Positions 1 through 11,883 of a stretch of DNA of 64,000 nt are shown here, in pieces (position 1 is the first letter of the stretch; each line of letters opens with the position of its first letter). The position numbers and the translations under genes were made by a program. The notes under the pieces were generated by a model. It was given only the letters and a program-made list of their open reading frames with translations, was not told the DNA's origin and ran no database searches. Origin of the DNA: Silvania hatchlandensis (GTDB taxonomy: Bacteria; Pseudomonadota; Gammaproteobacteria; Enterobacterales; Enterobacteriaceae); contig NZ_JAMGZK010000035.1 in the NCBI RefSeq assembly GCF_025564065.1, positions 1 through 64,000 of the forward strand, written 5' to 3'.

Positions 1-40
1 GTAACGGGATACCAGATCAAGAGCCTGTCCAATGTGCATA

Positions 41-74
41 AAAAAATCCGGAAACGAGTGAGCATTTCCGGATT
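41..74 (-). terminator. Rho-independent terminator downstream of sbcC
   Basis: A perfect 10-bp inverted repeat (45-54 with 65-74, arms reading AATCCGGAAA and TTTCCGGATT) encloses a 10-nt loop. Read on the minus strand it is followed by a run of six or more T, complementary to the A run at 41-46. It lies about 140 bp beyond the sbcC stop codon and is oriented to end minus-strand transcription. The remaining bases 1-213 hold no gene that I can support. Confidence 0.6.
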
Positions 75-153
75 CTTACACAGCCACTGGATCGATCAAC
101 CGATCCTTAACTGATCGGCATTACAACGTCAGTGGCCGTTTTTAGTGTTCGTG

Positions 154-174
154 CCCTCTCCCGGTGGGAGAGGG
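154..174. repeat. REP-like intergenic palindrome
   Basis: A 9-bp perfect inverted repeat (CCCTCTCCC at 154-162, GGGAGAGGG at 166-174) with a GGT loop, followed by a CAGGGTGAGGG tail. Such GC-rich CCCTCTCCC/GGGAGAGGG units are common between genes in enterobacteria. It sits just past the sbcC stop and could act as a 3' stabiliser. Confidence 0.55.
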
Positions 175-213
175 ACAGGGTGAGGGCACCAGACCGCACA
201 GTGCCCAAACCAA

Positions 214-3200
214 CTACTCCACCGCAAATGCCTTATCGAGCCTGCTGTACCCCAGCCCGTTAATCTTTTTCACCTTGATCTGCACCGGGATGCGCTCTTT
301 CATCGCCTCGACGTGGCTGATCACGCCTATGGTTTTACCCGTCGCGTTAAGGGCATCCAACGCATCCAGCGCGGCATCCAGCGTTTCGCTGTCCAGCGTG
401 CCAAAGCCTTCGTCGAGGAACAGCGAGTCAATGCGTGTTTTATGGCTCACCAGATCCGAGAGCGCCAGTGCCAGCGCGAGGCTCACCAGGAAACTCTCCC
501 CGCCGGAGAGGGTGCGGGTATCGCGCACCGCGTCTGCCTGCCAGGTGTCGACCACTTCCAGCTCGAGCGCATCGCTGGCCTTACGTTGCAGTAGGTAGCG
601 CCCGTGCAGGCGCGTCAGCTGCTGGTTGGCGAGCCACACCAGATTATCCAGCGTCAACCCTTGGGCAAATTTACGGAAGCGGTCGCCGGTGCTGGAGCCA
701 ATCAGTGAGTTCAGGTATCCCCAGTCGTCCGCCAGGCGAGCGGCGTCGGCAATCTGCTCCATGAGCGTATGCTGGTGGCGGCGATTTTCGTCATCCTGCT
801 TCAGCTGCTGGCGGAACTCCCCCTGACGGGTGGTGTTTTCGCGCAGCGTTAGCGCGAGCTGCTGCAGCTGTTCCTGCAGGGCCGGGACGTCTGACGCCAG
901 ATCCTGCGGTCGCTGCTGCAAATGATCGTTCAGCCGCTGGCTGGCCTGCTGCAACAGGGCTGTGGCTTGCTGGATTTGGTTTTCCAGGGCGTGTTTACGT
1001 TGCTCAAGACGATGAACCCTTTCGTCATCGAGCAGGGCTGCCAGAAATGCCTCCCGATCGTTAAAGATGCTGGCGGTGAGCGCCGCGGCGAACAGAGTCT
1101 GCGACTGCTGCAGGCGCTCGCTTTCCAGAGTGAGCTGCTGTTGCAGCGTGGCAAGCTGGCTGTGCAGCGACACGCACTCAGTGTGGATCTCGCGCCAGTT
1201 ATCCGGGATAACGGCTTCCGCGTCTGCCGATTCTGCTTCCGGAAGGGTATCCAGCAGCGGTGCCAGCGCGGAAATGCGCTCCCGCAGGGTGCCGTGCTGG
1301 GTCTGTTTCTCCTGCCACAGAAGGGATTCTTTTTCGCGTTCGGCAAGCCAGGCCGCCTCTGCGCCGTCGTCCGGCACCTCCAGCGACAGCGCATGGAGCG
1401 TACTCGCCATTGCCGCGCGGGTTGCCGTCAGCTGCTGGAGAGCCTGTTGTGCCTGCGCGTCTTCTTCGCTGAGCTGGTTTTGCAGGGTCAGGCGCTGGCT
1501 AAGCTGGTAGAGCTGCTGTTCGTACTGCTCCTGTTGATGTAGCCACGGGGCGATATCGTCCTGAATATTCAGATCAATCGCCAGGGATGCACACACCGCC
1601 TGCCACTCTTTAGTAAGCGCTTGCTCTTCCTGAGCCAGCGTCTGTGCTTCTTCTGCTGCTCGCTGCAGCTGGCTAGTTAAGGCGTTGACCTGGCCCAGCA
1701 CCAGCAGGCCGTCCTCTTTGAGCGCGGCGACCTCTTTTTCCATCGCATCCCGGCGGCGCTGGTTTTCCGTCAGCGCTAAGGCCTGGTACCGGGCGATGGC
1801 CGGGTGTTCGGTCGAGCCGCACAGCAGGCAGGGTTTCCCGGCCTCCAGCTCGGCACGGTAGCCTTCAAGATCTTTAATCTTCTCTTCATGCTGGCAGAGG
1901 GTTTTAAGATCCAGATAGTGCTGGTTTTTCTCTTTAAACTGCTGGCGACGCAGGGCCAGCGTGTCGTTGAGTTTTGTCTGCTCGTCCTGCGCCTTTTGTA
2001 CGCTTTCGTGATGCTGACGCAGCCGCGCTTGCAGGGGCTGGTAGCGGGCATGAAGCGTGGTCAGGCGCTGGCGTGACGGGCGGGATTGGGTCAGCCGGGT
2101 CATCTCGGCCGCCGCGTCCTCTGCGCTCAGCGTCAGCGTAGTTTCCGGTAGCGCCGCCAGCTTCTGGCGCAAATCGGCGATACGCCGGGTCAGCGCTGCC
2201 AGCTGCGTTTTATCCCGGCCAAGCTGGGTAAAGTGGGCGCGCCAGCCCGCCATCTCCTGACTCCACTGACGGAACCGGTCGTGGTCAGTGAGCCATGGCG
2301 TGAGCGCGGCCAGCTCGCTTTGCAAATGGTCGCGTGCGCGGAGCGCCCCGGCGCGGATACGCGCGCGCAGCGCCGTTCTGGCCTGTAAGCGAGTATTCAC
2401 ATCCTGCGCTTGCTGTTCGGTTTGCGCCAGGCGGGTGATTTGCTCCTGCTGCCGCTCCCACAGCGGACGCAGCAGGGCTGCCGGCTGTGCCAGATGCAGT
2501 TTTTCCAGCTCCGGCGTGGCGTCTGTCAGCGCCTGCTGGGCCTGCTGCTGGGCGGTCATTGCCCGCTGCTGCTCGCGCGCGAGCTCGTCGTGACGCGTAA
2601 GCCACTGATAATCTTTCTGTTGGCGTTCCTGCTGCGCCAGCAGGATTTTTTCTTCGTCAGTAAGTACCTGCAAACCTTGCTGAAGCTGCTGTTGCTGCTC
2701 TTCACTAAGCAACACCACCCCCGCAGCCTGCGCCTGGCGCATCTCCAGTTCGCTACGCGCCGCTTTGTGTTTTTCAAATACCATCGCGGAAATCTGACCG
2801 TAGATTTCTGTCCCGGTTAGCTCTTCCAGCAGCTCGGCGCGGTCGCTGGCTTTGGCATTGAGGAAGGCGGCAAACTGGCCCTGGGAGAGCAGCATGGAAC
2901 GGGTAAAACGGCCGTAGTCCAGCCCGGTCAGGGCGGCGGTTTGTTCGAGCTTATCGGTCACTTTATCGGCCAGAATTTTACCGTCTTCGCAGCGTGCCAG
3001 CTCTACGCGCGGGGCCTGTAAGTTGCCGTCCGGCTGATTGCGGGCCCGGTTCTGGCTCCAGAAGGCGCGATAGGCGATGCCTTTAACCTCAAATTCGACT
3101 TCTGCCAGACATTCGGCCGTGTCACGGGTCATCAGATCGTTTTGCGTTTGCGACACCTTCTGCAGGCGCGGCGTCTCATGGTACAGCGCCAGACAGATGG

Positions 3201-3345
3201 CATCGAGAAGGGTGGTTTTCCCCGCGCCGGTCGCGCCGGTAATGGCGAACAGGCCGTTGCTGGCAAAGGGCTCAGCGGTAAAGTCGATTTTCCATTCGCC
3301 CTTCAGGGAGTTGAGATTTTTTAGCCGCAGGCTCAGGATTTTCAT
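214..3345 (-). CDS. sbcC: Exonuclease subunit SbcC
   Basis: ATPase subunit of the SbcCD nuclease, a Rad50-type SMC-like protein that with SbcD cleaves hairpins and palindrome-derived structures during replication. The 1043 residues show an N-terminal Walker A (GATGAGKTT, about residues 37-45), a very long Gln/Ala-rich coiled coil, a central zinc-hook motif (CLLC), and a C-terminal ABC signature LSGGE followed by Walker B ([11 protein letters not shown]). The length is close to E. coli SbcC (1048). The start codon overlaps the end of sbcD by 4 nt, so the two are probably translationally coupled. Identification is firm. Confidence 0.97.
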   Translation of the reverse strand: MKILSLRLKNLNSLKGEWKIDFTAEPFASNGLFAITGATGAGKTTLLDAICLALYHETPRLQKVSQTQNDLMTRDTAECLAEVEFEVKGIAYRAFWSQNRARNQPDGNLQAPRVELARCEDGKILADKVTDKLEQTAALTGLDYGRFTRSMLLSQGQFAAFLNAKASDRAELLEELTGTEIYGQISAMVFEKHKAARSELEMRQAQAAGVVLLSEEQQQQLQQGLQVLTDEEKILLAQQERQQKDYQWLTRHDELAREQQRAMTAQQQAQQALTDATPELEKLHLAQPAALLRPLWERQQEQITRLAQTEQQAQDVNTRLQARTALRARIRAGALRARDHLQSELAALTPWLTDHDRFRQWSQEMAGWRAHFTQLGRDKTQLAALTRRIADLRQKLAALPETTLTLSAEDAAAEMTRLTQSRPSRQRLTTLHARYQPLQARLRQHHESVQKAQDEQTKLNDTLALRRQQFKEKNQHYLDLKTLCQHEEKIKDLEGYRAELEAGKPCLLCGSTEHPAIARYQALALTENQRRRDAMEKEVAALKEDGLLVLGQVNALTSQLQRAAEEAQTLAQEEQALTKEWQAVCASLAIDLNIQDDIAPWLHQQEQYEQQLYQLSQRLTLQNQLSEEDAQAQQALQQLTATRAAMASTLHALSLEVPDDGAEAAWLAEREKESLLWQEKQTQHGTLRERISALAPLLDTLPEAESADAEAVIPDNWREIHTECVSLHSQLATLQQQLTLESERLQQSQTLFAAALTASIFNDREAFLAALLDDERVHRLEQRKHALENQIQQATALLQQASQRLNDHLQQRPQDLASDVPALQEQLQQLALTLRENTTRQGEFRQQLKQDDENRRHQHTLMEQIADAARLADDWGYLNSLIGSSTGDRFRKFAQGLTLDNLVWLANQQLTRLHGRYLLQRKASDALELEVVDTWQADAVRDTRTLSGGESFLVSLALALALSDLVSHKTRIDSLFLDEGFGTLDSETLDAALDALDALNATGKTIGVISHVEAMKERIPVQIKVKKINGLGYSRLDKAFAVE

Positions 3346-4547
3346 GCGCGTTCGTCCTCATCATTGAGCGCGTGCAGCGCATGGGTAAATAGCTCGTTGA
3401 GGCGGGTGCGTCGTCCGTCGTCGATCTCCTCCTGTGCCAGCCTTCGCTCGAATACCTCTTCGACGTTGAGTTCGCTGAGCGTTTCGCGCTGTGCGCTCAG
3501 CAGGATTTTCTCGCGCTGTTCACGGCTGCGGCGCACCAACAGGACGTCGACAGGCAGGTCCTCAGTGATGGTCTGAATTTTCCTCTGCACATCATGTAGA
3601 TAGCCGTCGGTAGTGATCTCAATGTCCAGCCACACCGGTGGACTTTGTTCACGACCGCGCCACTGCTCCAGCTGGGCGGTGATGGCGGTGAGATCGCCTT
3701 TCAGCACCGCCAGCGGCTGGGTGACCGGAACCGGCAGCGTCTCGACGCTGCTCAGCTTTCCTGCGTCAAAACTCACCAGATGTACGCTCTTTTGCTTGCC
3801 CGTTTCGTCGAAGCTGAGCGAGATCGGCGAGCCGCAGTAACGGATGTGCTCGCAGCCGCCAATCATCTGGGCGCGATGGATGTGCCCCAGTGCGATGTAG
3901 TCGGCAGGGGGGAAGTTCTGCGCCGGAAAAGCATCCAGCGTGCCAATATAGATGTCACGCACCGCGTCACTTTTACTGGCACCGACGGTAGTGAGATGCC
4001 CGGTGGCGATAATGGGCAGCGGTGCGTCACCGCGCAATCCGCAGGCGTCAGTATACTGTTGGGCATAATAGTCGGTGATGGCCTGCAGCAGATGCTGCTG
4101 TTTCTCTTGTCCGGAGAGCCCCGCCTGGCTTTGCACCACATCGCGTGGGCGTAAAAAGGGGATGGGGCACAGCACGGCGCCCGGGGTGCCGTCGCGTTTG
4201 TTCAGCAGCTGCGGCGCGTGTCCGGCGCTGGCGACCACGGTGGTGTTGAGAAAGGCCAGGATTTCGCGGGATTCATTGAGCGTAGCCACGGAATCATGAT
4301 TGCCGGCCACAATCACCAGATGGCAGCCGGTTTGTTGGAGGTTGACCACGAAACGGTTATACAGCTCGCGCGCATAGCTCGGTGGCGATCCGGTATCGAA
4401 AATATCCCCGGCCACCAGGATGGCATCCACCTGCTGCGACTGCGCTGTCTCAAGCAGCCAGTTGAGGAACGCTTCATGTTCGGCGGCGCGGCTTTTGCTG
4501 TAAAAATTTTGTCCCAGATGCCAGTCCGAGGTGTGAAGTATGCGCAT
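3342..4547 (-). CDS. sbcD: Exonuclease subunit SbcD
   Basis: Mre11-type metallophosphoesterase, the nuclease subunit of SbcCD. The 401-residue protein begins with the calcineurin-like signature [12 protein letters not shown] and carries further metal-binding motifs GDIFDTG, GNHDS and GHIHRAQ. It is the first gene of the sbcDC pair, and its stop overlaps the sbcC start by 4 nt. It is transcribed divergently from phoB across a roughly 200-bp interval. Length and motifs match the enterobacterial family. Confidence 0.97.
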   Translation of the reverse strand: MRILHTSDWHLGQNFYSKSRAAEHEAFLNWLLETAQSQQVDAILVAGDIFDTGSPPSYARELYNRFVVNLQQTGCHLVIVAGNHDSVATLNESREILAFLNTTVVASAGHAPQLLNKRDGTPGAVLCPIPFLRPRDVVQSQAGLSGQEKQQHLLQAITDYYAQQYTDACGLRGDAPLPIIATGHLTTVGASKSDAVRDIYIGTLDAFPAQNFPPADYIALGHIHRAQMIGGCEHIRYCGSPISLSFDETGKQKSVHLVSFDAGKLSSVETLPVPVTQPLAVLKGDLTAITAQLEQWRGREQSPPVWLDIEITTDGYLHDVQRKIQTITEDLPVDVLLVRRSREQREKILLSAQRETLSELNVEEVFERRLAQEEIDDGRRTRLNELFTHALHALNDEDERA

Positions 4548-4663
4548 AACAGTTCCGTGGCAAAATAAGATGAAGCGGATTATAAGCTTTCATGGCGAGG
4601 AAGATAACCGCAGTGTTTTGGCCTGTCATAAAACAACGGCTTGCCGTACTCTACGGTCATCTT

Positions 4664-4696
4664 TTTCATAAATCTGTCATAAATCTGACGCATAAT
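4664..4696 (+). promoter_or_regulatory. Pho box and phoB promoter
   Basis: Three 11-bp phased repeats can be read: TTTCATAAATC (4664-4674), TGTCATAAATC (4675-4685) and TGACGCATAAT (4686-4696). They match the known CTGTCATAAAT-type PhoB operator. The last repeat contains CATAAT, a plausible -10 box. PhoB-P binding here would give the positive autoregulation known for phoBR in E. coli. The segment also lies in front of the divergent sbcDC unit. Confidence 0.85.
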
Positions 4697-4741
4697 GACG
4701 CCGTATTACAAACGTGTAACCTCAATAAGACAGGGCAAAGT

Positions 4742-5431
4742 ATGGCGAGACGTATTCTGGTCGTAGAAGATGAAGCACCTATTCGTGAAATGGTCTGCTT
4801 CGTGCTCGAACAAAATGGCTTTCAACCCGTAGAAGCCGAAGATTACGACAGCGCGGTGAATCAGCTCAACGAACCCTGGCCCGATCTGATCCTGCTTGAC
4901 TGGATGTTGCCCGGCGGTTCTGGCCTGCAGTTCATCAAGCATATGAAACGTGAAGCATTAACCCGTGATATCCCGGTTGTGATGTTAACGGCGCGCGGTG
5001 AAGAGGAAGATCGCGTTCGCGGTCTGGAGACCGGCGCGGATGATTACATCACCAAACCTTTCTCCCCGAAAGAGCTGGTGGCGCGCATCAAAGCCGTCAT
5101 GCGCCGAATTTCACCGATGGCGGTGGAAGAGGTGATTGAGATGCAGGGGTTGAGCCTCGACCCGACATCCCATCGGGTGATGACCGGTGAAAACCCGCTT
5201 GATATGGGGCCGACAGAATTTAAGCTGTTGCACTTCTTTATGACTCACCCTGAACGCGTTTATAGCCGCGAGCAACTGCTGAATAACGTCTGGGGAACCA
5301 ACGTGTATGTGGAGGACCGCACGGTGGATGTACATATCCGCCGTTTGCGCAAAGCCCTGGAAACCAGCGGTCACGATCGGATGGTACAGACCGTCCGCGG
5401 TACGGGTTATCGCTTCTCAACCCGTTTCTGA
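4742..5431 (+). CDS. phoB: Phosphate response regulator PhoB
   Basis: OmpR/PhoB-family response regulator that activates the Pho regulon under phosphate starvation. The start [11 protein letters not shown] at 4742 gives the family length of 229 residues; an upstream ATG at 4592 would add 50 residues that run through the Pho box and is rejected. Visible are the acidic pocket (EDE near residues 9-11), the phospho-acceptor Asp in [10 protein letters not shown], the conserved Lys in ITKPFSP, and the C-terminal winged helix ending in VRGTGYRFS. phoR follows 21 bp downstream in one operon. Confidence 0.97.
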   Translation: MARRILVVEDEAPIREMVCFVLEQNGFQPVEAEDYDSAVNQLNEPWPDLILLDWMLPGGSGLQFIKHMKREALTRDIPVVMLTARGEEEDRVRGLETGADDYITKPFSPKELVARIKAVMRRISPMAVEEVIEMQGLSLDPTSHRVMTGENPLDMGPTEFKLLHFFMTHPERVYSREQLLNNVWGTNVYVEDRTVDVHIRRLRKALETSGHDRMVQTVRGTGYRFSTRF

Positions 5432-5452
5432 ACAATGACAGGAGTGTGACGC

Positions 5453-6748
5453 GTGCTGGAACGTCTGTCATGGAAAAGGCTGTGTTTTGAGCTGCTGTTA
5501 TGCTGTATTCCGGCCCTGATCCTCGGGGCCATTTTCGGTTATTGGTCCTGGTTCCTGCTGGCCGCAGTGACCGGGCTGCTGGTCTGGCATTTCTGGAATT
5601 TACTCCGTCTCTCCTGGTGGCTGTGGGTTGACAGAAGTATGACCCCTCCGCCGGGGAGCGGAAGCTGGGAACCCTTGTTGTATGGTTTGCACCAGATGCA
5701 GATGCGTAATAAAAAGCGCCGACGCGAGCTGGGGAGCCTGATCAAACGCTTTCGCAGCGGGGCCGAATCGCTGCCGGATGCGGTGGTCCTCACCACCGAA
5801 GAAGGGACGATGTTCTGGTGTAACGGGCTGGCGCAGCAGCTGCTTGGCCTGCGCTGGCCGGATGATAATGGACAGAACATTCTCAACCTGCTGCGTTACC
5901 CCGAGTTCACCCAGTATCTGAAAAAACGCGACTTTACCCGCCCGCATAATTTAGTGCTGAATAACGGCCGTCATCTGGAGATCCGCGTGATGCCCTACAG
6001 CGACCAGCAGTGGCTGATGGTGGCGCGCGATGTCACCCAGATGCACCAGCTGGAAGGGGCGCGCCGCAACTTCTTTGCTAACGTCAGCCATGAGCTACGC
6101 ACCCCGCTCACCGTGCTGCAGGGCTATCTGGAGATGATGCAGGAGCAGACGCTGGAAGGGGCACCGCGGGAAAAAGCGCTGCATACCATGCGTGAGCAAA
6201 CCCAGAGGATGGAAGGGCTGGTGCGCCAGTTACTGACCCTTTCCCGTATTGAAGGGTCACCTACGCTGGCGCTGAATGAAACCATCGATGTGCCGATGAT
6301 GCTGCGGATGCTGGAGCGTGAGGCGCAAACGTTGAGTCAGCAGCAGCATAAGCTGACCTTCGAGGTGGACAGCACCCTCAACGTGCGCGGCAGTACCGAT
6401 GAGCTGCGCAGCGCTATCTCGAATCTGGTCTATAACGCCGTGAATCACACCCCGCCCGGGACCCACATCACCGTGCGCTGGCAGCATGTCCCGACTGGGG
6501 CGGAGTTCAGCGTCGAGGATAACGGCCCGGGTATCGGCCCGGAGCATATTCCTCGCCTTACCGAACGTTTTTACCGGGTGGATAAGGCGCGCTCACGCCA
6601 GACCGGGGGCAGCGGTCTGGGGCTGGCAATTGTGAAGCATGCCATCAATCATCATGACAGCCGCCTCGATATCACCAGTACGCCGGGTAAGAGCACGCGT
6701 TTCAGCTTTGTGCTCCCGGAACGTTTAATTGCCAATAAAACCCCCTGA
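5453..6748 (+). CDS. phoR: Phosphate sensor histidine kinase PhoR
   Basis: Membrane histidine kinase/phosphatase that controls PhoB together with the Pst transporter and PhoU. The 431 residues start at a GTG and show two N-terminal hydrophobic segments (about 10-60), a PAS-like region, the H box [11 protein letters not shown] with the phospho-His near residue 213, an N box ([13 protein letters not shown]), and the ATP-binding G boxes [10 protein letters not shown] and GSGLGLAI. Co-transcribed with phoB, with a clear terminator behind it. Confidence 0.97.
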   Translation: MLERLSWKRLCFELLLCCIPALILGAIFGYWSWFLLAAVTGLLVWHFWNLLRLSWWLWVDRSMTPPPGSGSWEPLLYGLHQMQMRNKKRRRELGSLIKRFRSGAESLPDAVVLTTEEGTMFWCNGLAQQLLGLRWPDDNGQNILNLLRYPEFTQYLKKRDFTRPHNLVLNNGRHLEIRVMPYSDQQWLMVARDVTQMHQLEGARRNFFANVSHELRTPLTVLQGYLEMMQEQTLEGAPREKALHTMREQTQRMEGLVRQLLTLSRIEGSPTLALNETIDVPMMLRMLEREAQTLSQQQHKLTFEVDSTLNVRGSTDELRSAISNLVYNAVNHTPPGTHITVRWQHVPTGAEFSVEDNGPGIGPEHIPRLTERFYRVDKARSRQTGGSGLGLAIVKHAINHHDSRLDITSTPGKSTRFSFVLPERLIANKTP

Positions 6749-6774
6749 TAGCCCGCGTGTCATCGGAGGTTGCC

Positions 6775-6798
6775 ACAGGCCAGCGTAAGCTGGCCTGT
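6775..6798 (+). terminator. phoBR terminator
   Basis: A perfect 10-bp stem, ACAGGCCAGC (6775-6784) with GCTGGCCTGT (6789-6798) and a GTAA loop, followed by a short T run. It lies 27 bp after the phoR stop codon. Confidence 0.75.
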
Positions 6799-7156
6799 TT
6801 ACTTTCCAGCCAGGCGAAGCGCGGATAAATTTTATCCGCCTGTTGCTTTTTTGTTCGCATGATTAGCCATGAGTTTTTCTTATACATGGCGGATTATGCC
6901 ATCCTGAAGTTTCAGGGTGGCATATTATTCTGGTTTTGCGATCCCATATTGCCTTTAAACGTTATAAGCGTTTAAATTGCCCCCCTGATATCGTCGGACA
7001 GACTGTATTTGCGTGGTAAATCGAAAAAATATTCCTGACCACGCCGGTAGGGGAGCATTTCCCGCTGAGATTGCACATTTTTTCCGCTGTTTTGTTCCGT
7101 GAGGGATAGCGAAAAATTCAACGTTTTCAACACAACACCACAGGCAGTAAGGTTCT
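6799..7156. other. phoR-brnQ intergenic region with two inverted repeats
   Basis: About 360 bp without a gene. It contains a long imperfect hairpin (TATGCCATCCTGAA at 6895-6908 against TTCAGGGTGGCATA at 6911-6924, one G-T pair) and an inverted repeat TTTAAACG (6954-6961) / CGTTTAAA (6969-6976) flanking TTATAAG. The latter has the form of an operator or -10 region and could belong to the brnQ promoter. I assign no regulator. Confidence 0.4.
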
Positions 7157-8476
7157 ATGACCCATCAACTGAAATCGCGCGACATCATCGCGCTGGGCTT
7201 TATGACATTTGCGCTGTTCGTTGGCGCAGGCAACATCATCTTCCCGCCGATGGTTGGCTTGCAGGCAGGTGAACACGTCTGGACTGCGGCACTTGGCTTT
7301 CTGATCACCGCCGTCGGTCTGCCGGTGCTGACCGTGGTGGCGCTGGCGAAAGTCGGCGGCGGCGTCGACAGCCTGAGCGCGCCGATCGGCAAAGTGGCCG
7401 GGGTGATGCTGGCCGTGGTCTGCTATCTGGCGATTGGGCCGCTGTTCGCGACCCCGCGTACCGCCACCGTCTCCTTTGAAGTGGGGATTGCTCCGCTGAC
7501 CGGCGAAGGCCCGCTGCCGCTGTTTATCTACAGCCTGGTTTACTTCGCTATCGTGATTCTGGTGTCGCTCTATCCGGGCAAACTGCTGGATACCGTGGGC
7601 AACTTCCTTGCGCCGCTGAAAATTCTGGCACTGGTGGTGCTGGCCGTAGCCGCCATCATCTGGCCTGCCGGCCCGCTGAGCAGCGCAACCGAAGCCTATC
7701 AAAACGCCGCCTTCTCTAACGGTTTTGTGAACGGCTACCTGACCATGGATACGCTGGGCGCGATGGCGTTCGGTATCGTGATTGTGAATGCGGCGCGTTC
7801 CCGCGGTGTAACCGAAGCTCGTCTGCTGACGCGCTATACCGTCTGGGCGGGTCTGATGGCGGGTGCCGGTCTGGCGCTTCTCTATCTGGCGCTGTTCCGT
7901 CTGGGTTCCGACAGCAGCGTGCTGGTTGACCAGGGCGCTAACGGTGCGGCTATTCTGCATGCCTACGTTCAGCATACCTTTGGCGGTGCGGGCAGCATGA
8001 TGCTGGCCATCCTGATCTTCCTGGCCTGTCTGGTGACGGCGGTGGGTCTGACCTGCGCCTGTGCTGAGTTCTTTGCGCAGTATGTTCCGCTGTCTTATCG
8101 CACGCTGGTATTTATCCTGGGCGGCTTCTCCATGGCGGTGTCGAACCTGGGGCTGAGCCATCTGATTCAGGTGTCGATTCCGGTTCTGACCACCATCTAT
8201 CCGCCGTGTATCGTGTTGGTCGTGCTGAGCTTTACCCGCGGCTGGTGGAATAATTCCTCGCGAATTATCGCGCCGGCGATGTTTATCAGTCTGCTTTTTG
8301 GTATCCTTGACGGCATTAAGGCATCGGCTATCAGCGCTATGCTGCCCGCCTGGACACAGCGTCTGCCGCTGTCCGAACAGGGGCTGGCGTGGTTGATGCC
8401 TACCGTTGTTGCACTGGTACTGGCAATTATCTGGGATCGTGCTGCAGGGCGTCAGGTTACTTCTAACGCGCATTAA
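7157..8476 (+). CDS. brnQ: Branched-chain amino acid:cation symporter BrnQ
   Basis: Inner-membrane carrier for leucine, isoleucine and valine of the LIVCS family. The 439 residues match the E. coli length and form about twelve hydrophobic segments; the N-terminal [20 protein letters not shown] stretch is typical. The gene stands alone, preceded by a long leader and followed by a strong terminator, so it is probably transcribed separately from proY. A long open frame on the opposite strand is a composition artefact. Confidence 0.95.
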   Translation: MTHQLKSRDIIALGFMTFALFVGAGNIIFPPMVGLQAGEHVWTAALGFLITAVGLPVLTVVALAKVGGGVDSLSAPIGKVAGVMLAVVCYLAIGPLFATPRTATVSFEVGIAPLTGEGPLPLFIYSLVYFAIVILVSLYPGKLLDTVGNFLAPLKILALVVLAVAAIIWPAGPLSSATEAYQNAAFSNGFVNGYLTMDTLGAMAFGIVIVNAARSRGVTEARLLTRYTVWAGLMAGAGLALLYLALFRLGSDSSVLVDQGANGAAILHAYVQHTFGGAGSMMLAILIFLACLVTAVGLTCACAEFFAQYVPLSYRTLVFILGGFSMAVSNLGLSHLIQVSIPVLTTIYPPCIVLVVLSFTRGWWNNSSRIIAPAMFISLLFGILDGIKASAISAMLPAWTQRLPLSEQGLAWLMPTVVALVLAIIWDRAAGRQVTSNAH

Positions 8477-8493
8477 TCAACGGCTGAATGTTT

Positions 8494-8520
8494 AACCACG
8501 GGGCGTAATGCCCCGTGGTT
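8494..8520 (+). terminator. brnQ terminator
   Basis: A perfect 11-bp stem (AACCACGGGGC 8494-8504, GCCCCGTGGTT 8510-8520) with a GTAAT loop and a long T-rich tail. One of the strongest terminators in the window. Confidence 0.9.
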
Positions 8521-8546
8521 TTTTGTTTTTTTTAGTCTGAAATGGC

Positions 8547-9929
8547 ATGACACAAATGGAAAGCACTAACACACTCAAGCGTGGATTGAGCGCTCGCCAC
8601 ATCCGCTTTATGGCGCTGGGTTCTGCAATCGGTACCGGTCTTTTTTATGGCTCGGCAGATGCCATTAAAATGGCCGGTCCCAGCGTTCTGCTGGCCTACC
8701 TTATTGGCGGCGTCGCGGCCTACATCATCATGCGTGCGTTGGGGGAGATGTCGGTTCATAACCCGTCGGCCAGCTCCTTCTCGCGCTATGCACAAGAAAA
8801 CCTCGGCCCGCTGGCGGGCTATATCACCGGCTGGACCTACTGCTTTGAGATCCTGATCGTGGCGATTGCCGACGTGACGGCCTTCGGCATTTATATGGGG
8901 GTCTGGTTCCCGACGGTACCGCACTGGATTTGGGTGCTGTCGGTGGTGCTGATCATCTGCGCCATTAACCTGATGAGCGTGAAGGTGTTTGGCGAGCTGG
9001 AGTTCTGGTTCTCCTTCTTCAAAGTCGCCACCATTATCATCATGATTGCCGCCGGTATCGGGATCATCATCTGGGGGATTGGCAACGGCGGGGAACCGAC
9101 CGGGATCCATAATCTCTGGAGCAACGGCGGCTTCTTCAGCAACGGCTGGATTGGGATGGTGATGTCGCTGCAGATGGTGATGTTTGCCTACGGTGGAATC
9201 GAAATCATCGGCATTACCGCCGGTGAAGCGAAAGACCCGCAGAAATCCATTCCGCGCGCCATCAACTCGGTGCCGATGCGTATTCTGATCTTCTACGTGG
9301 GCACGCTGTTTGTGATCATGTCCATCTATCCGTGGAATCAGGTAGGCACCAACGGCAGCCCGTTTGTGCTCACCTTCCAGCATCTGGGGATCACCTTTGC
9401 CGCCAGCATCCTCAACTTTGTGGTGCTGACCGCTTCGCTTTCCGCGATTAACGCCGACGTCTTTGGCGTCGGGCGTATGCTGCATGGCATGGCGGAGCAG
9501 GGCAGTGCGCCGAAAGTGTTCGCTAAAACGTCAACCCGTGGTACGCCGTGGGTGACGGTGATGGTGATGACCGTGGCGCTGCTGCTGTCGGTGTACCTCA
9601 ACTACATCATGCCGGAGAACGTCTTCCTGGTGATCGCCTCGCTGGCGACCTTCGCCACCGTCTGGGTGTGGATCATGATTTTGATGTCGCAGATTGGCTT
9701 CCGCCGTCGTCTGTCGCCAGACGAGGTGAAAGCGCTGAAGTTTAAAGTGCCGGGCGGCGTGGCAACCACCGTCGTCGGCCTGATCTTCCTCGTCTTCATT
9801 ATTGGCCTGATTGGCTATCACCCGGAAACCCGCATTTCGCTGTACGTGGGCTTTGCGTGGATTGCGCTGCTGCTGGTGGGCTGGGTGTTTAAACGCCGCC
9901 GCGAGCGTCAGTTAGCAGAAGTTCAGTAA
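8547..9929 (+). CDS. proY: Proline-specific permease ProY
   Basis: Amino-acid permease of the APC superfamily, annotated in E. coli as a cryptic proline transporter. The 460 residues start [34 protein letters not shown]. coli-type ProY starts at the second Met (8556, [10 protein letters not shown]), so the true start may be 9 bp downstream. Twelve hydrophobic segments and the family motif [12 protein letters not shown] are visible. It follows brnQ as in E. coli and has its own terminator. Confidence 0.9.
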   Translation: MTQMESTNTLKRGLSARHIRFMALGSAIGTGLFYGSADAIKMAGPSVLLAYLIGGVAAYIIMRALGEMSVHNPSASSFSRYAQENLGPLAGYITGWTYCFEILIVAIADVTAFGIYMGVWFPTVPHWIWVLSVVLIICAINLMSVKVFGELEFWFSFFKVATIIIMIAAGIGIIIWGIGNGGEPTGIHNLWSNGGFFSNGWIGMVMSLQMVMFAYGGIEIIGITAGEAKDPQKSIPRAINSVPMRILIFYVGTLFVIMSIYPWNQVGTNGSPFVLTFQHLGITFAASILNFVVLTASLSAINADVFGVGRMLHGMAEQGSAPKVFAKTSTRGTPWVTVMVMTVALLLSVYLNYIMPENVFLVIASLATFATVWVWIMILMSQIGFRRRLSPDEVKALKFKVPGGVATTVVGLIFLVFIIGLIGYHPETRISLYVGFAWIALLLVGWVFKRRRERQLAEVQ

Positions 9930-9935
9930 TCAGGA

Positions 9936-9960
9936 TGCCCGGCAAACGCCGGGCATTTTT
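9936..9960 (+). terminator. proY terminator
   Basis: Stem TGCCCGGC (9936-9943) / GCCGGGCA (9948-9955) with an AAAC loop, followed by five T. Confidence 0.85.
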
Positions 9961-9982
9961 CTCCTCCCCCTTCCTCCTCCCT
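9960..9982 (-). promoter_or_regulatory. Candidate MalT boxes upstream of malZ
   Basis: Two tandem decamers read on the minus strand resemble the MalT box GGGGA(T/G)GAGG: GGGGAGGAGA (9960-9969) and AGGGAGGAGG (9973-9982), each with one mismatch. MalT-dependent control of malZ is established in E. coli. Position about 80-100 bp before the malZ start fits. Supported by pattern only. Confidence 0.6.
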
Positions 9983-10060
9983 CAATAAACCTCTCCGTGA
10001 GGAGTGAACATCAACTACCCTGTGGCAAGGTGACCTCATTTCTGGGAAAGGGGATACAAG

Positions 10061-11878
10061 ATGTTGAATGCCTGGCACCTACCGGTTGCCCCATTTATTA
10101 AGCAAAACAACGATAAGCTGGTCATTACGCTGTGGCTGACGGGTGAAAACCTGCCTGAGCGGGTGACGCTGCGCGCTGAAGTCGATAATGAAGAGACCTC
10201 GCTGCCGATGCATAAGCAGCGCACGCAGCCGCAGCCAGGCGTAACCGCCTGGCGTGCGACGATTGACGTGACGCAGGGCCAGCCGCGCCGCCGCTACAGC
10301 TTTAAGATGCTGTGGCACAATCGCCAGCTGTGGTTCACCCCGCAGGGGTTTAGCCGTTTTCCGCCCGCGCGGCTGGAGCAGTTTGCCGTCGATTATCCTG
10401 ACAACGGCCCGCAGTGGGTGGCCGATCAGGTGTTCTATCAGATCTTCCCGGACCGCTTTGCCCGCAGCCAGCGGCGCAATCCGCAGCAGGATCGGACCTA
10501 TCATCACCACGCTGCCGGTCATGAGGTGATCTTCCGCGAATGGGATGATCCGGTGACGGCCCAGGCGGGCGGGTCGACGTTTTACGGCGGCGATCTCGAC
10601 GGTATCAGCGAAAAGCTGCCGTACCTGAAACAACTCGGCGTCACGGCGCTCTATCTCAACCCGGTTTTTGCCGCCCCTAGCGTGCATAAATACGACACCG
10701 AAGATTATCGTCGCGTGGACGAGCAGTTTGGCGGCGACGTGGCGCTGCTGCGCCTGCGGGAAAATACCCGCAAGGAAGGGATGCGCTTGATTCTGGATGG
10801 GGTGTTTAACCACAGCGGCGATTCGCACGCCTGGTTTGACCGCCACAATCGTGCGACAGGCGGCGCCTGCCACAATCCGGAATCGCCCCAGCGGGACTGG
10901 TACAGTTTTAACGACGAGGGCCGTGCCCTCGACTGGCTGGGCTACGCCAGCTTGCCGAAGCTGGATTACCAGTCACCGACGCTGGTGGATGAGATTTATG
11001 GCGGTGAGGACAGCATTGTGCGCCACTGGCTGAAAGCGCCGTGGAACATGGACGGCTGGCGGCTGGATGTGGTGCACATGCTCGGCGAGGCGGGCGGGGC
11101 GCGCAATAACCTCGAGCATGTGGCCGGGATCACCCGTTCGGCAAAGCAGGCCAATTCAGAGGCCTTCGTCTTTGGCGAGCACTTTGGCGATGCCCGCCAG
11201 TGGCTGCAGGCCGATGCGGAAGATTCGGCGATGAACTATCGCGGCTTTACCTTCCCGCTGTGGGGCTTCCTCGCCAATACCGATATCTCCTACGATCCGC
11301 AGCATATCGACGCTGAAACCTGCATGAAGTGGATGGATAACTACCGCGCCAGCCTCTCGCATCAGCAGCAGATACGCATGTTTAATCAGCTCGACAGCCA
11401 TGACACCGCGCGCTTTAAATCGCTGCTGGGTAAAGATGTGGCGCGACTGCCGCTGGCGATCGTCTGGCTGTTCAGCTGGCCTGGCGTGCCGTGCATCTAT
11501 TACGGTGATGAGGTGGGGCTGGATGGCAATAACGATCCGTTCTGCCGCAAGACCTTCCCGTGGGATACCGAGAAGCAGGATCAGGGGCTGCTGTCGCTTT
11601 ATCAGCGGCTAATAAAGCTGCGTAAGCAGAGCAAGGCGCTGCGCTACGGCGGGTGTCAGGTGCTGTACGCCCACGACAACGTGGTGGTGTTTATGCGCGT
11701 CTATAATCAGCAGCGGGTGCTGATTGCCATTAACCGGGGTGATGCCTGCGAAGTGGTGCTGGATGATTCACCGTTGCTCAACCTCCAGACCTGGCAGCTG
11801 AAAGAGGGCAAAGGGGATGTGCAGGAGGGCGTGCTGTCTCTGCCTGCCATTTCCGCCTCTGTCTGGTTCGGCAATTAA
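10061..11878 (+). CDS. malZ: Maltodextrin glucosidase MalZ
   Basis: Cytoplasmic GH13 enzyme that removes glucose from the reducing end of maltodextrins. The 605 residues have an N-terminal beta domain, then the GH13 catalytic core with DGVFNH, the nucleophile Asp in GWRLDVVHM, the acid/base Glu in FVFGEHFGD and the transition-state Asp in [10 protein letters not shown]. The start MLNAWHLPV has a GGGGA-type ribosome site close upstream. A strong hairpin follows the stop. Confidence 0.96.
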   Translation: MLNAWHLPVAPFIKQNNDKLVITLWLTGENLPERVTLRAEVDNEETSLPMHKQRTQPQPGVTAWRATIDVTQGQPRRRYSFKMLWHNRQLWFTPQGFSRFPPARLEQFAVDYPDNGPQWVADQVFYQIFPDRFARSQRRNPQQDRTYHHHAAGHEVIFREWDDPVTAQAGGSTFYGGDLDGISEKLPYLKQLGVTALYLNPVFAAPSVHKYDTEDYRRVDEQFGGDVALLRLRENTRKEGMRLILDGVFNHSGDSHAWFDRHNRATGGACHNPESPQRDWYSFNDEGRALDWLGYASLPKLDYQSPTLVDEIYGGEDSIVRHWLKAPWNMDGWRLDVVHMLGEAGGARNNLEHVAGITRSAKQANSEAFVFGEHFGDARQWLQADAEDSAMNYRGFTFPLWGFLANTDISYDPQHIDAETCMKWMDNYRASLSHQQQIRMFNQLDSHDTARFKSLLGKDVARLPLAIVWLFSWPGVPCIYYGDEVGLDGNNDPFCRKTFPWDTEKQDQGLLSLYQRLIKLRKQSKALRYGGCQVLYAHDNVVVFMRVYNQQRVLIAINRGDACEVVLDDSPLLNLQTWQLKEGKGDVQEGVLSLPAISASVWFGN

Positions 11879-11883
11879 CCTCT

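Noticed and set aside
7030..7110. TPP-riboswitch-like stretch (GGGGAGC ... GCTGAGA) before brnQ
   Set aside because: The second conserved TPP half (ACCTGATCTGG-type) is missing, and brnQ is not a thiamine gene.
7127..8473. Long open frame on the strand opposite brnQ (448 codons)
   Set aside because: His/Gln/Arg-rich shadow of brnQ codons, with no family resemblance.
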